A DNA stretch of 51,968 nt from Cryobacterium fucosi (GTDB lineage Bacteria; Actinomycetota; Actinomycetes; Actinomycetales; Microbacteriaceae), in assembly GCF_004403515.1 (NCBI RefSeq), contig NZ_SOHH01000014.1, forward strand, positions 7,041 through 59,008, written 5' to 3'. Positions 34,822-44,400 of this stretch are shown here, piece by piece (within the stretch, counting starts at the first letter, position 1; the number at the start of each line of letters is the position of its first letter). A program made the position numbers and the translations under genes. The notes beneath the pieces are model-generated. The model did no database searches, had not been told where the DNA came from, and saw only the letters and a list, made by a program, of their open reading frames with translations.

Positions 34822-35166
34822 ATGCCCGAGTTCGCCTCGACGGGGCAGGATCCCCTCGCATCACCCGGCCCAGAGCCAGCCGGCCCAGAGCCAGCCGGCC
34901 CAGAGCCAGCCGGCCCAGAGCCAGCCGGCCCAGAGCCAGCCGGCCCTGGCCGGCCTCAAGGTGGTGTCGATGATGGTCTTGCGGCTGTGACGGGATCCCA
35001 TCCGGTGCTTCCGGCCGGGGTGGACGAGGACCTGCCCGACGACGCGGACGATGTGTCGGGCGCGGTCTCGCCGCCACGAGCCAGCCCGCGGCTTGAACCT
35101 GAGGCGAGCGTGATCCACGGTGCGCCGCGCCGCCGTGGGCTTCGCCGCTGGTGGCCGCCGCGCTGA
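34822..35166 (+). CDS. Small Pro/Gly-rich protein with pentapeptide repeats, uncertain
   Basis: 114 residues. Residues 16-40 are five copies of a five-residue unit (GPEPA), from a 15-bp tandem repeat; the rest is acidic in the middle (DEDLPDDADD) and ends in a basic RRRGLRRWW tail. There is no known domain or membrane segment. The only support is a TAGAAT box six bases before the ATG and the fact that 15-bp units preserve the frame. The opposite strand is also open through the repeat, so coding is not certain. It precedes the Nif3-like gene by 81 bases. Confidence 0.4.
   Translation: MPEFASTGQDPLASPGPEPAGPEPAGPEPAGPEPAGPEPAGPGRPQGGVDDGLAAVTGSHPVLPAGVDEDLPDDADDVSGAVSPPRASPRLEPEASVIHGAPRRRGLRRWWPPR
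34867..34941. repeat. Tandem repeat, 5 x 15 bp
   Basis: Five perfect copies of GGCCCAGAGCCAGCC followed by a partial, altered sixth. It lies inside the ORF at 34822 and encodes five repeats of a five-residue unit. The number of copies may vary between strains. Confidence 0.95.
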
Positions 35167-35235
35167 GGCGCCGCGGCATCCCACCCGTCCGCGATGTGCC
35201 GGGTCACCCGGAAGGCGGCTGACCCCGGCCGACGG

Positions 35236-35241
35236 TAGGCT
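35236..35241 (+). promoter_or_regulatory. -10 box of a leaderless promoter (Nif3-like gene)
   Basis: TAGGCT six bases before the GTG at 35248. Confidence 0.45.
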
Positions 35242-35247
35242 GGCGAC

Positions 35248-36069
35248 GTGTCATTTTCGCTCGCCGCAGTCACCCGCACCGTCCACGAATTGTGGCCGCT
35301 GGCCGGGGCAGAAAGCTGGGACGCGCCCGGCCTGGCCAGCGGGGATCCCGCACGCGGCATCGAGGCCATTCACCTCGCGGTCGACGCCGTGGCACTCACC
35401 GTCGACGAGGCCATCGAGACCGGAACCGACCTCCTGCTGGTGCACCATCCGTTGCTTCTTCGAGGGGTCACGTCGGTCGCCGCCGACCGGTACAAGGGCG
35501 CACTCCTCAGCCGCCTGATCCGGGCCGATTGTGCTCTGCTCGCCGCGCACACCAACGCGGACGTCGTCGCCGACGGCGTTTCGGACATCCTCGCCCGCCG
35601 CCTCGGGCTCATCGACACCCGACCGATCTCCGGAGGGTCAGTGCCCGGAACGGGCATCGGCCGGGTGGGCCGACTCGAACAGCCGACCACGCTGGGCGCG
35701 CTGGCCCGCCGGGTCGCCGATCTTCTGCCCGCCACCGCGTCAGGAGTACGGGTGTCCGGCGACTACGGCAGCACGGTCGAGACCGTGTCCGTGTGCGGCG
35801 GCGCCGGGGACTCGCTCCTCGGCACCCCCGCCGTGGTCGGGAGCGACGTGTATGTCACCGCGGACCTGCGGCACCATCCGGCGTCCGAGGCTCGCGAGCA
35901 GGCCCGCCTCAACGGAAACACCCCGGCCCTGATGGACGTGTCACACTGGGCCAGCGAATGGCTGTGGCTGGACACCGCGGCCGACGTGCTCCGGGCGGCG
36001 CTGCCCGGGGTGCGCGTGACCGTCAGCGACCTCCGCACCGATCCGTGGGACTTCGTCATCGTGCAGTAG
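35248..36069 (+). CDS. Nif3-like dinuclear metal centre protein
   Basis: 273 residues, matching the Nif3/YbgI hexameric family. Metal-ligand segments seen: LLLVHHPLLLRG, LLAAHTNADVVADGVSD and, at the C-terminus, LMDVSHWASEWLWLDTAA, carrying the His and Glu that complete the two-metal site. The family is often annotated as GTP cyclohydrolase I type 2, but the true substrate is unclear. It is the short form, without the internal PII-like domain. The GTG start follows a TAGGCT box by six bases. The zinc-ribbon coiled-coil gene follows 69 bases later, a pairing common in actinobacteria. Confidence 0.88.
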   Translation: MSFSLAAVTRTVHELWPLAGAESWDAPGLASGDPARGIEAIHLAVDAVALTVDEAIETGTDLLLVHHPLLLRGVTSVAADRYKGALLSRLIRADCALLAAHTNADVVADGVSDILARRLGLIDTRPISGGSVPGTGIGRVGRLEQPTTLGALARRVADLLPATASGVRVSGDYGSTVETVSVCGGAGDSLLGTPAVVGSDVYVTADLRHHPASEAREQARLNGNTPALMDVSHWASEWLWLDTAADVLRAALPGVRVTVSDLRTDPWDFVIVQ

Positions 36070-36138
36070 CCTGCCCAGAACTCACCATCCCGTTCACATT
36101 CACTACCGCAACCCAATAACCCGAAGGTCAGGACACAA

Positions 36139-36876
36139 GTGAAGGCATCTCCCGTAGAACAGAAGGAGCTTCTCCGGCTTCAGGCCCTCGACATCAGGCT
36201 GCAGCAGGTCGAGCACCAGACGAAGGCGCTCCCGCAGCACGCCGAGCTCAAGGAACTCGCCGCCACCGCCGACAAGACGCGGATGACCCTCGGCACCCGC
36301 GCCGGCGCCGCGGAGGACATCCGAATCGAACTGCACCGGATCGAGTCGGATGTCGACGTGGTCGAGAAACGGATCGCCCGAGACTCCGACCGGGTGCAGC
36401 ACACCTCCTCGGTGAAGGACGTCCAGGCGCTGGAGACCGAGCTCGTCGCGCTCCGCAAACGCCTCCTGGCGCTCGAGGAAATCGAGATCGCGGTCATGGA
36501 ACGGCTCGAGGAGGCCGAGACCGCCGTCGCCGAGGTGGAAGCCGAACGCGATGCTATCGCCGTTCGGGTCGCCGACGCCGAGAAGGCCCGTGACCTGAGT
36601 CTCGACGACCTGAACCGTCAACTCGGCGAGTTGCGTCGTGACCGTGCTGCCATCGCCGGCAGCATCACGGACGACCTGGCTGCGCTCTACGAGAAGCGGT
36701 TAGTGTCGGGGCGAGGCAACGCGGCCGCTCTGCTGCGCGCCCGCACCTGCAGCGGTTGCACGATCACGCTGACCGGCAGCGACCTGGACGCAGTCCGTTC
36801 GTCGCCGGCCGACGAGGTGCTGTTCTGCCCGGACTGCGGCGCCATCCTCGTTCGCACGGAGGAGTCCGGGATCTGA
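36139..36876 (+). CDS. C4-type zinc-ribbon coiled-coil protein (DUF164)
   Basis: 245 residues. Residues 5-185 are an almost continuous coiled coil rich in Glu, Ala and Arg (e.g. RDSDRVQHTSSVKDVQALE). The last 40 residues form a zinc ribbon, RTCSGCTITL then LFCPDCGAIL, with four Cys. Such proteins are linked to nucleic acid or flagellar/pilus processes in other bacteria, but in actinobacteria the role is unknown. The start is GTG 36139. Transcribed with the Nif3-like gene. Confidence 0.88.
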   Translation: MKASPVEQKELLRLQALDIRLQQVEHQTKALPQHAELKELAATADKTRMTLGTRAGAAEDIRIELHRIESDVDVVEKRIARDSDRVQHTSSVKDVQALETELVALRKRLLALEEIEIAVMERLEEAETAVAEVEAERDAIAVRVADAEKARDLSLDDLNRQLGELRRDRAAIAGSITDDLAALYEKRLVSGRGNAAALLRARTCSGCTITLTGSDLDAVRSSPADEVLFCPDCGAILVRTEESGI

Positions 36877-36893
36877 GTCGGGGATCGCACCTG

Positions 36894-36899
36894 TAGGAT
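36894..36899 (+). promoter_or_regulatory. -10 box of the RNase P RNA gene
   Basis: TAGGAT, about nine bases before the predicted 5' end of the RNA at 36908 and just after the stop of the zinc-ribbon gene. Confidence 0.55.
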
Positions 36900-36907
36900 T
36901 GACTTTC

Positions 36908-37288
36908 GGAATGGGTCGGCAAGACGGTCGCGACATCCGGTGCCGCAGGGCGTCGGATGCCGAGGAACGTCCGGGCTCCACAGAGCAGGGCGGTGGGTAA
37001 CACCCACCCGGGGCAACCCGCGAGACAGTGCCACAGAAAGTAGACCGCCCCCGGCTTCGGCCGGAGGTAAGGGTGAAACGGTGGTGTAAGAGACCACCAG
37101 AGGCCAGGGTGACCTGGTCGGCTTGGTAAACCTCGTCCGGAGCAAGGTCAGACAGGAAACGTTAAGGCGGCTCGCCGAGTTTCCGGGTAGACCGCTAGAG
37201 GGCTGCGGCAACGTAGTCCCCAGATAGATGGCCGTCCAGGGTGCTTCGCGCACCGGGACAGAACCCGGCGTATCAGCCGGCCCATTCC
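36908..37288 (+). ncRNA. rnpB: RNase P RNA, bacterial type A
   Basis: The ends pair (AATGGGTCGGC at 36910-36920 with GCCGGCCCATT at 37276-37286, helix P1). Conserved core segments are present: GAGGAACGTCCGGGCTCC near 36961, CAGTGCCACAGAAA near 37026, GGTAAGGGTGAAACGGTGG near 37065, GTAAACC near 37127 and, near the 3' end, GACAGAACCCGGCGTAT. The RNA cleaves the 5' leader from tRNA precursors with the RnpA protein. About 380 bases, a normal length. It ends 10 bases before the convergent ppgK stop. Confidence 0.96.
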
Positions 37289-37297
37289 ACTTCCGGG

Positions 37298-38062
37298 TCA
37301 GGCGCGGTTCTTGACGGCGAGCGCGGCCGCTCCGAGAATGCCGGCGTTGTTCCGGTGGACCGCGGGGATGATCGGTGTCTTCAGGTCCAGCAGCGGCAGG
37401 AAGTGCTGGTGGTTCTTCGACACCCCGCCGCCGACGATGAAGAGGTCGGGGGAGAAGAGCGTTTCGAGGGTCGAGTAGTACTTCTGCAGACGACCGGCCC
37501 ATTTTTCCCAGGTCAGGTCTTCCCGTTCCTTCGCGGAGTACGCCGCCCTGGTCTCGTAGTCGACGCCGTCGATCTGGAGGTGTCCGAGCTCCGTGTTGGG
37601 CACCAGGATGCCGTCGTTCAGCAGCGCGGTTCCGATGCCCGTCCCCAGGGTGGTCAGGAGGACGACGCCGGGGACGCCCTTGGCTGCGCCGAATTGCGAC
37701 TCGGCGTAACCGGCGGCATCCGCGTCGTTGACGAAGTGGATGGGGTGGCCGAGGCCCTTCTCGAACAGTTTCTCCGCGGCGAGCCCGATCCACTTGTCGG
37801 AGACGTTCGCCGCCGACATCGTGTGGCCGTTCTTGACCACGGCCGGGAAACAGATCCCGACCGGGAGGTCGGGGGCGGCGGCCTTTTCGGACACGGTCTT
37901 CAGCAGATCCTTCACCGTCTCGACGATGTCCGCAGGACGACCGCCCTTCGGCGTGGGCAGTTTCACTCGATCGGAGAGGAGCGCACCGGTCGAGAGGTCG
38001 ACCACCGCCCCCTTGATCCCGGTGCCGCCGATGTCAATGCCGATTGCCGTGGTTGAACTCAT
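37298..38062 (-). CDS. ppgK: Polyphosphate glucokinase
   Basis: 254 residues, a ROK-family sugar kinase of the actinobacterial PpgK type. The phosphate-binding start GIDIGGTGIKGAVVD, the catalytic Asp in HFVNDADAAGYAESQF, TLGTGIGTAL, and the VPNTELGHLQIDG region (in place of the usual ROK zinc cluster) are typical. It phosphorylates glucose with polyphosphate, and often ATP, as donor. The map gene lies 16 bases upstream on the same strand, so the two are likely co-transcribed. Confidence 0.93.
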   Translation of the reverse strand: MSSTTAIGIDIGGTGIKGAVVDLSTGALLSDRVKLPTPKGGRPADIVETVKDLLKTVSEKAAAPDLPVGICFPAVVKNGHTMSAANVSDKWIGLAAEKLFEKGLGHPIHFVNDADAAGYAESQFGAAKGVPGVVLLTTLGTGIGTALLNDGILVPNTELGHLQIDGVDYETRAAYSAKEREDLTWEKWAGRLQKYYSTLETLFSPDLFIVGGGVSKNHQHFLPLLDLKTPIIPAVHRNNAGILGAAALAVKNRA

Positions 38063-38078
38063 GGTTAGAACCTATCGG

Positions 38079-38945
38079 TTAGGGAAGCGTCAGGATCTCG
38101 GCACCGGTCTCGGTGACGACGAGGGTGTGCTCGAATTGCGCGGTGATGCCCTTGTCCTTCGTGGTGACGGTCCAGTCATCGGCCCACATGTCCCAGTCGG
38201 GGGAACCCAGGGTGAGCATCGGTTCGATTGTGAAGACCATGCCCACCTCCATCACGGTGTCATAGACCGGTGCGGAGTCGTAGTGCGGGATGATCAGGCC
38301 GGAGTGGAAGGCCTCGCCGACGCCGTGCCCCGTGAAGTCGCGGACGACCCCGTAGTTGAAGCGTTTGGCGTAGGACTCGATGGTGCGGCCGATCACATTG
38401 ACCTGGCGGCCGGGGGCGACGGCCTTGATGCCGCGGGCGAGGGCCTCACGGGTGCGCTCGACTAGCAGGGTGACGTCTTCGCCGGCCTGGCCGACGATGA
38501 ACGTGACGTTCGTGTCCCCGTGCACGCCGTTCTTGAACGCGGTGATGTCGATGTTGACGAGGTCACCCTCCTCCAGCACGGTGCTGTCGGGGATGCCGTG
38601 GCAGATCACCTCGTTCACCGAGCTGCACAGCGACTTCGGATACCCGCGGTAGCCGAGCGTCGACGGGTACGCGTCGTTGGCGACCAGGTAGTCGTGGCCG
38701 ACCGCGTCGAGCTCTTCGGTCGTGACACCGGGGCGGATCGCCCGGCCGACAGCCTCAATCGCCCGGGCCGCGATCCGTCCGGATTCGCGGATGAGCTCGA
38801 TCTTCTGCGCGGAGTAGACATCCGATCCGGTGAATCGGGCCGGCGCGTCCTTCCCGACATATTCCGGGCGGGTGATGTGGCGGGGAACTGGTCGGATCGG
38901 GGACACCGTTCCGGGGAGCAGGTGACCGATGGAATCCTTAGGCAT
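38079..38945 (-). CDS. map: Methionine aminopeptidase type I
   Basis: 288 residues. Metal ligands and substrate residues of the type I enzyme are visible: [48 protein letters not shown] and VFTIEPML, ending with [14 protein letters not shown] short N-terminal extension ([20 protein letters not shown]) is typical of actinobacterial MapB-like enzymes that dock to the ribosome. It removes the first Met from new proteins. ATG 38945 is used; the frame stays open to 39080 but overlaps a divergent gene. Confidence 0.94.
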   Translation of the reverse strand: MPKDSIGHLLPGTVSPIRPVPRHITRPEYVGKDAPARFTGSDVYSAQKIELIRESGRIAARAIEAVGRAIRPGVTTEELDAVGHDYLVANDAYPSTLGYRGYPKSLCSSVNEVICHGIPDSTVLEEGDLVNIDITAFKNGVHGDTNVTFIVGQAGEDVTLLVERTREALARGIKAVAPGRQVNVIGRTIESYAKRFNYGVVRDFTGHGVGEAFHSGLIIPHYDSAPVYDTVMEVGMVFTIEPMLTLGSPDWDMWADDWTVTTKDKGITAQFEHTLVVTETGAEILTLP

Positions 38946-38950
38946 AGGAT
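38945..38950 (+). promoter_or_regulatory. -10 box of a leaderless promoter (SPOR-like small gene)
   Basis: TAGGAT seven bases before the ATG at 38958. It overlaps the map start codon on the other strand, so the two divergent genes share only a few bases. Confidence 0.4.
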
Positions 38951-38957
38951 CAACCTT

Positions 38958-39146
38958 ATGTCCGATGATGAGCGCGAGCAGTTCTGGTACAACATGCGCA
39001 CCAGCGCAGTCGAACAGGGTTTCGAGTCCCCGTCTGTCGAACGGGTCGGCCCGTTCGCCACCAGGGAGGAAGCATCCCACGCGCTGGAGAAGTTGCGCGC
39101 GAACAGCGCCAAATGGGCCGCGGACGACGCGGCAGAAGGGCGCTAG
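38958..39146 (+). CDS. Small SPOR-like protein
   Basis: 62 residues: [20 protein letters not shown] followed by [19 protein letters not shown]. The V-GPF-T-EEA pattern is the second half of a SPOR-type peptidoglycan-related fold, but there is no signal or membrane segment, so it is probably cytoplasmic. Similar 60-70 residue proteins sit next to map or panB in related actinobacteria (recollection). Leaderless start suggested by TAGGAT upstream. Its stop lies 3 bases from the convergent panB stop. Confidence 0.72.
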   Translation: MSDDEREQFWYNMRTSAVEQGFESPSVERVGPFATREEASHALEKLRANSAKWAADDAAEGR

Positions 39147-39149
39147 CGG

Positions 39150-40022
39150 CTACTCGTAGCTGTGCTCAGGGCCGGGGTACGCGCCGGTCTGCACGTCGTC
39201 CTTGAAGCGGTGCACGGCATCCGTCAGGACGCTGCGGACATTCGCGTACTGGCGCACGAATCTCGGGACCCGGCCGTCGGTCATCCCTGCGAAGTCGGTC
39301 CAGACCAGCAGCTGGCCGTCGACGTCCGGTCCGGCGCCGACACCGATGGTCGGTATCTCGAGCCGGGCGGTGACCTGTGCGGCGACGGTCGCCGGAACCA
39401 TCTCGAGGACGACGGCGAAGGCCCCGGCTTCCTGGACGGCGAGGGCATCCTTGATCAGGCGCTCGGCGTCGTCGCCGCGGCCCTGGATGATGTGCCCGCC
39501 GAGCCCGTGCTCGCTCTGCGGCGTGAAACCGACGTGGCCCATCACGGGGATGCCGCTGGAGACGATGCGTTTGATCTGCTTGTAGCTGCGGACGCCGCCC
39601 TCGAGCTTCACGGCGTGGGCCTGCGCCTCCTTCATGAACCGCACGGCCGTGTGCAGCGCCTCGGTCTGGCCGGTCTCGTATGAGCCGAAGGGCATGTCGG
39701 CGACGACGAGGGCGCGGGTGACGGCGCGGGCGACGGCGCGGGTGAGGGGGATGAGCTCGTCGACCGTGACGGGCAGCGTCGTCTCGTAGCCGAAGACGTT
39801 GTTGCCCGCGGAGTCGCCGACCAGGAGGAAGTCGATTCCCGCCGCGTCGAAGATCTGTGCCGTGAGCATGTCGTAGCTGGTCAGCCCCGTGATCGGGATG
39901 CCCTGCTGCTTGGCGTTGTGGAAATGCCTGGTTCGCACTCGCTTGGGCCCGGCGGGCGCCGGGACAAACGGATTCTGCGGGATGACGGGCGCTGGCGCGT
40001 CGGACGAGGTCGGCTCTGGCAT
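39150..40022 (-). CDS. panB: 3-methyl-2-oxobutanoate hydroxymethyltransferase
   Basis: 290 residues. Family motifs in order: ITGLTSYDMLTAQIFDAAGI, LLVGDSAGNNVFGYETTLPV, VADMPFGSYE, KLEGG, PVMGHVGFTPQSEHGLGG, VLEMVPATVAAQVTARLEIP and TIGVGAG. Catalyses the first committed step of pantothenate (and thus CoA) synthesis with 5,10-methylene-tetrahydrofolate. The first 30 residues are a Pro/Ala-rich extension before the conserved start. It is transcribed alone; panC and panD are not in the window. Confidence 0.95.
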   Translation of the reverse strand: MPEPTSSDAPAPVIPQNPFVPAPAGPKRVRTRHFHNAKQQGIPITGLTSYDMLTAQIFDAAGIDFLLVGDSAGNNVFGYETTLPVTVDELIPLTRAVARAVTRALVVADMPFGSYETGQTEALHTAVRFMKEAQAHAVKLEGGVRSYKQIKRIVSSGIPVMGHVGFTPQSEHGLGGHIIQGRGDDAERLIKDALAVQEAGAFAVVLEMVPATVAAQVTARLEIPTIGVGAGPDVDGQLLVWTDFAGMTDGRVPRFVRQYANVRSVLTDAVHRFKDDVQTGAYPGPEHSYE

Positions 40023-40124
40023 GCCTCAAGTGTAGTCAGGGCCGGCATTCGGGCGGCCGGCGGCCTGTTACACCCCGGATGCGGCGCCAGACAGTAGCCT
40101 AGGGAGCAACAAGAAGGGGCGTGA

Positions 40125-41462
40125 ATGGACAAGCAGCGCGATTTCGTTCTTCGGACCATCGAGGAACGGGGCATCAAGTTCATTCGGCTGTGGTTCACCG
40201 ACGTCGTCGGCACACTGAAATCGGTCGCCATCGCGCCGGCCGAGGTCGAGGGCGCGTTCGCCGAAGGCCTCGGATTCGACGGGTCCGCGATTGAGGGACT
40301 CACCCGTTCGTTCGAAGCGGATGTGCTGGCCCACCCCGACCCGACCACGTTCCAGATCCTGCCCTGGCGCGGCGAGGTCGACCCGACGGCCCGGATGTTC
40401 TGCGACATCACCACTCCGGACGGCCAGCCCGCCGTCGCCGACCCGCGGAACGTGCTCAAGCGCACCCTGGCGAAGGCGGCCGAACGCGGGTTCACCTTCT
40501 ACACGCACCCCGAAATCGAGTTCTACCTGCTCAAGTCGTCGAAGTACGGCAAGAACGGGCCCACCCCGGTCGACTCCGCCGGCTACTTCGACAACGTGCC
40601 CGGCGGCACGGCCCACGACTTCAGGCGCCGGTCGGTACGGATGCTCGAAGACCTCGGCATCTCGGTGGAGTTCAGCCACCACGAGGCCGGCCCCGGTCAG
40701 AACGAAATCGACCTGCGTTACGCGGATGCCCTGACCACCGCCGACAACATCATGACCTTCCGCACCGTGATCAAAGAGGTCGCGATCGAGCAGGGCGTCT
40801 ATGCGACGTTCATGCCCAAGCCGATGTCCGACCAGCCCGGTTCCGGCATGCACACCCATCTGTCTCTTTTCGAGGGCGACACGAACGCCTTCTACGAGGC
40901 GGGCGCGCAGTACCAGCTGTCGAAGACCGGCCGCCAGTTCATCGCGGGCCTGCTCAAACACGCGCCGGAGATCACCGCGGTGACGAACCAGTTCGTCAAC
41001 TCCTACAAGCGGCTCTGGGGCGGCGACGAAGCGCCCAGCTTCGTCTGCTGGGGGCACAACAACCGCTCCGCACTGATTCGGGTGCCGCTCTACAAGCCCA
41101 ACAAGGGCCAGAGCTCACGGATCGAGTACCGTGCCATCGACTCGGCCGCCAACCCGTACCTTGCCTACTCGCTCATGCTGGCCGCGGGGCTCAAGGGGAT
41201 CGAGGAAGGCTACGAGTTGCCGCCGGAGGCTGAGGACAATGTCTGGGGGCTCAGCGACACCGAGCGCCGGGCGCTCGGCTACCGTCAGCTTCCCGCGAGC
41301 CTCGACCACGCGATCCAGTTCATGGAGGAATCCGAGCTGGTGGCGGAGACCCTCGGCGAGCACGTATTCAACTACGTGCTGCTCAATAAGCGCCAGGAGT
41401 GGAAGGAATACCGCTCCCAGGTGACTCCGTTCGAGCTTGACAAGAACCTGGAGATGCTCTGA
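40125..41462 (+). CDS. glnA2: Glutamine synthetase, GlnA2-like (type I-alpha)
   Basis: 445 residues. Complete catalytic set: DGSAIEG, PEIEFYL, SHHEAGPGQNEIDLRY, PGSGMHTHLSLF, RIEYRAIDSAANPYLAYS. It lacks the 25-residue insertion of the I-beta form and, where GlnA1 has the adenylylation Tyr, carries DNVWGLS with Trp, so it should not be controlled by adenylylation. AAGGGG precedes ATG 40125. It lies directly upstream of glnE (23-base gap), so the modifying enzyme of GlnA1 is co-transcribed with GlnA2. The function is glutamine synthesis or, as reported for some GlnA2, an accessory role. Confidence 0.93.
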   Translation: MDKQRDFVLRTIEERGIKFIRLWFTDVVGTLKSVAIAPAEVEGAFAEGLGFDGSAIEGLTRSFEADVLAHPDPTTFQILPWRGEVDPTARMFCDITTPDGQPAVADPRNVLKRTLAKAAERGFTFYTHPEIEFYLLKSSKYGKNGPTPVDSAGYFDNVPGGTAHDFRRRSVRMLEDLGISVEFSHHEAGPGQNEIDLRYADALTTADNIMTFRTVIKEVAIEQGVYATFMPKPMSDQPGSGMHTHLSLFEGDTNAFYEAGAQYQLSKTGRQFIAGLLKHAPEITAVTNQFVNSYKRLWGGDEAPSFVCWGHNNRSALIRVPLYKPNKGQSSRIEYRAIDSAANPYLAYSLMLAAGLKGIEEGYELPPEAEDNVWGLSDTERRALGYRQLPASLDHAIQFMEESELVAETLGEHVFNYVLLNKRQEWKEYRSQVTPFELDKNLEML

Positions 41463-41485
41463 CGCAGGCTGAGGGACGGGACGCA

Positions 41486-44400
41486 ATGAAGCCGGATCCG
41501 CTGACTCTGACCGACCTGGCCCGGGTCGGATTCGTCGAACTCGGCGAGGTCGGGGCCCGGCTCGAGGAGGTCACCGAACTGGGCGGCCCTGAGCCGTCGG
41601 TCCTCCTGCCCCTGCTCGCCCTGGCGGCAAGCCCGGACGGTGCCCTCACGGGATTGCTGGCGCTGCTCCGGCAGGCCCCGACGCAGTTGCGGGCTCTGCT
41701 GGCCCACCCCGGTGCGCCGCTGCGCTTGCTGAGGGTGCTCGGCGCCTCCAGCGGCCTGGCCGAGTTCTTCCTCCAGCACCCCGAGGAACTGGGAGTGCTC
41801 GCGGAGGCTCGCGCCGACCTGCCTGCCGGGCCGGCGCTGACCGCTGACCTTCTCGACTCGGTCGGCTCCGTCGACGGTTTTGCGACGCTCGTCGACGACG
41901 CCGGGTGGGTTGCCCTGCGGGTGCGCTACCGCAGGCGGCTGGCGGAGCTGGCGGCGTTCGACCTGGAGCAGGCCGACCCGGTGGCCGGCCTGGACGGCAT
42001 AGCCCGGGCACTCGCCGACCTCGCTGCGGCCGCGCTCGAGGCGTCACTGGCCGTGGCCCGCAGCATGGCGAGCGGTCCCGTGGCCTCGCACGGGGTCTTC
42101 CCCGCCGCCGAGGTGCGGGCGACCCGGCTCGCCGTGATCGGGATGGGGAAGGCGGGTGCCGCGGAGCTCAACTATGTGAGCGACGTCGACGTCATCTTCG
42201 TCGCCGAGGCCGACCCAGCCGAGGAGCTGGAAACGTCCCGGGCGGTCGATATCGCCACCCGGCTGGCCATCCTCACGATGCGGGGACTCAACCAGCCGAC
42301 GATCGAATCCGAGCTGTGGGAGGTGGATCCGAATCTCCGGCCGGAGGGCAAGTCGGGAGCGCTCGTGCGATCCCTCGAATCCCATCTTGCTTACTACGAG
42401 CGTTGGGCCAAGAGCTGGGAATTCCAGGCTCTGCTCAAGGCGAGGCCCCTCGCCGGCGACCTCGGCCTCGGCCTGCGATACATCGAGGCGGTGGCACCCA
42501 TGGTGTGGACCAGTGCCAGCCGCGAGAACTTCGTGGAATCGGTGCAGCGGATGCGTGAGCGGGTCACCGAGAACATCCCGGACGACGAGGTCGCGGTGCA
42601 GCTGAAGCTGGGACCCGGCGGGCTGCGCGACATCGAATTCACGGTGCAGCTGCTGCAGCTCGTGCATGGTCAGGCCGACCCTGCCGTGCGCCAGGCCGGC
42701 ACCCTCCCCGCGCTGACCGCGCTGGCGGACAGCGGATACGTCGGTCGGGCAGAGGCCGCCGAATTCGCGCGGGATTACCGCATCCTGCGGCTGATGGAAC
42801 ACCGGCTGCAATTGGAGAGGCTGCGGCGCACCCACCTGATGCCCCGGGACGAGGCAAGCCTGCGCATTCTCGCCCGGGCGACCGGCCTGGCCGCGAGTGC
42901 CCCGCAGCTGACCCTGCGCTGGGCCGAGGTCAAGCGCCGCGTTCGCGGCCTGCATGAGCGACTGTTCTACCGTCCGCTGCTCTCGGCTGTGGCCGCACTG
43001 CCGGCCGAGGGACTCAACCTCACCAGCGCTCAGGCCGAGGCGCGGCTTGCCGCCATCGGCTTCCGCAATACCAAGGGAGCCCTCGGTCACATCGCGGCCC
43101 TCACCGGCGGGGTGTCCCGTCGGGCGACCATCCAGCGGCACCTGCTCCCCGTGCTGCTGCAGTGGTTCTCCGAGGGCGCGGATCCGGACTACGGCCTTTT
43201 GTCCTTCCGGCGGCTCAGCGACAGCCTCGGTTCGACCTACTGGTTCCTGCGGATGCTCCGCGACTCGTCCGGCGCGGCCGAACGGCTCACCCGGGTGCTC
43301 TCCTCCTCCCGCTTCATCGGGGAACTGCTCGAGACGATCCCGGAGTCAGTGGCCTGGCTGGAAAACGAGGACGATCTGCGCCCGCGGTCCGTTGCCACCC
43401 TCCAGGAGGAAACCAGGGCGGTGCTGGCCAGGCACGAGAGCCCCGACGCGGCGGCGTCGATCATGCGCACCGCCAGGCGCCGCGAGGTGCTCCGGCTGGC
43501 CTTCTCCGCCATCCTCGGGCGGCTGTCGATCGACGAGCTTGCGGCGGGGCTCACCGACGTGACCGCCACGATCATCCAGGGCGTGACCGCCGCCATCCGT
43601 GGGACGAACCTCTCGGGGGAGCCGGGCGCGCCCACCGACGGCATCGAATTCGCGGTGATCGGGATGGGTCGTTTCGGCGGTGCCGAACTCGGGTTCGGCT
43701 CCGACGCCGACGTCATGTATGTCTTCCGGGCCGGCGCGCTCGACGGGGGAGCCGCGCACGACCGCGCTACGTTCATCGTCCGGGAACTGAACCGGCTCAC
43801 CGACGACAACCGGCTTCCGCTCGACCTGGACATGGGCCTTCGCCCCGAGGGCAAGAACGGGCCGGTCGTCCGTTCCCTCGAATCGTACGAGGCGTACTAC
43901 CGGCGATGGTCCCTGACCTGGGAGGCCCAGGCCTTGCTGCGCGGTCGGGGAGTGGCCGGCGACACCGCGCTCCTCCACGACTTCGACCGGGTCGCCGACG
44001 CCGTGCGCTACCCGGAGAGCATCGGCGAGCTGGAGGTGCGGGAGGTCAAGCGGATCAAGGCCAGGGTCGAGAGCGAGCGGCTCCCTCAAGGAGCCGACCC
44101 GAACCGTCACCTCAAGCTGGGGCGCGGCTCGCTCAGCGACGTCGAGTGGTTTGTGCAGTTGCTTCAACTCCAGCATGCGGCGCGCATCCCCGCGCTCCGC
44201 ACCTCGTCCACCCTGGGTGCGCTCCGGGCCGCCGTGGGGGCAGACCTGGTCGGCGAAGCGGATGCCGAGACCCTCCGGGCCGCCTGGCTGTTCGCCTCCC
44301 GGTGCCGTTCCGCGATCACCCTCTGGACGAACCGGACCGCGGATGTGCTCCCCGCCGACCGGATCCAGCTCGAAGGCGTCGCGCGGGTGCTCGAGTATCC

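Noticed and set aside
34867-34941. Possible CRISPR-like repeats (also 44534-44608)
   Set aside because: The units are directly adjacent 15-mers without spacers, and no cas genes are near, so they are simple tandem repeats.
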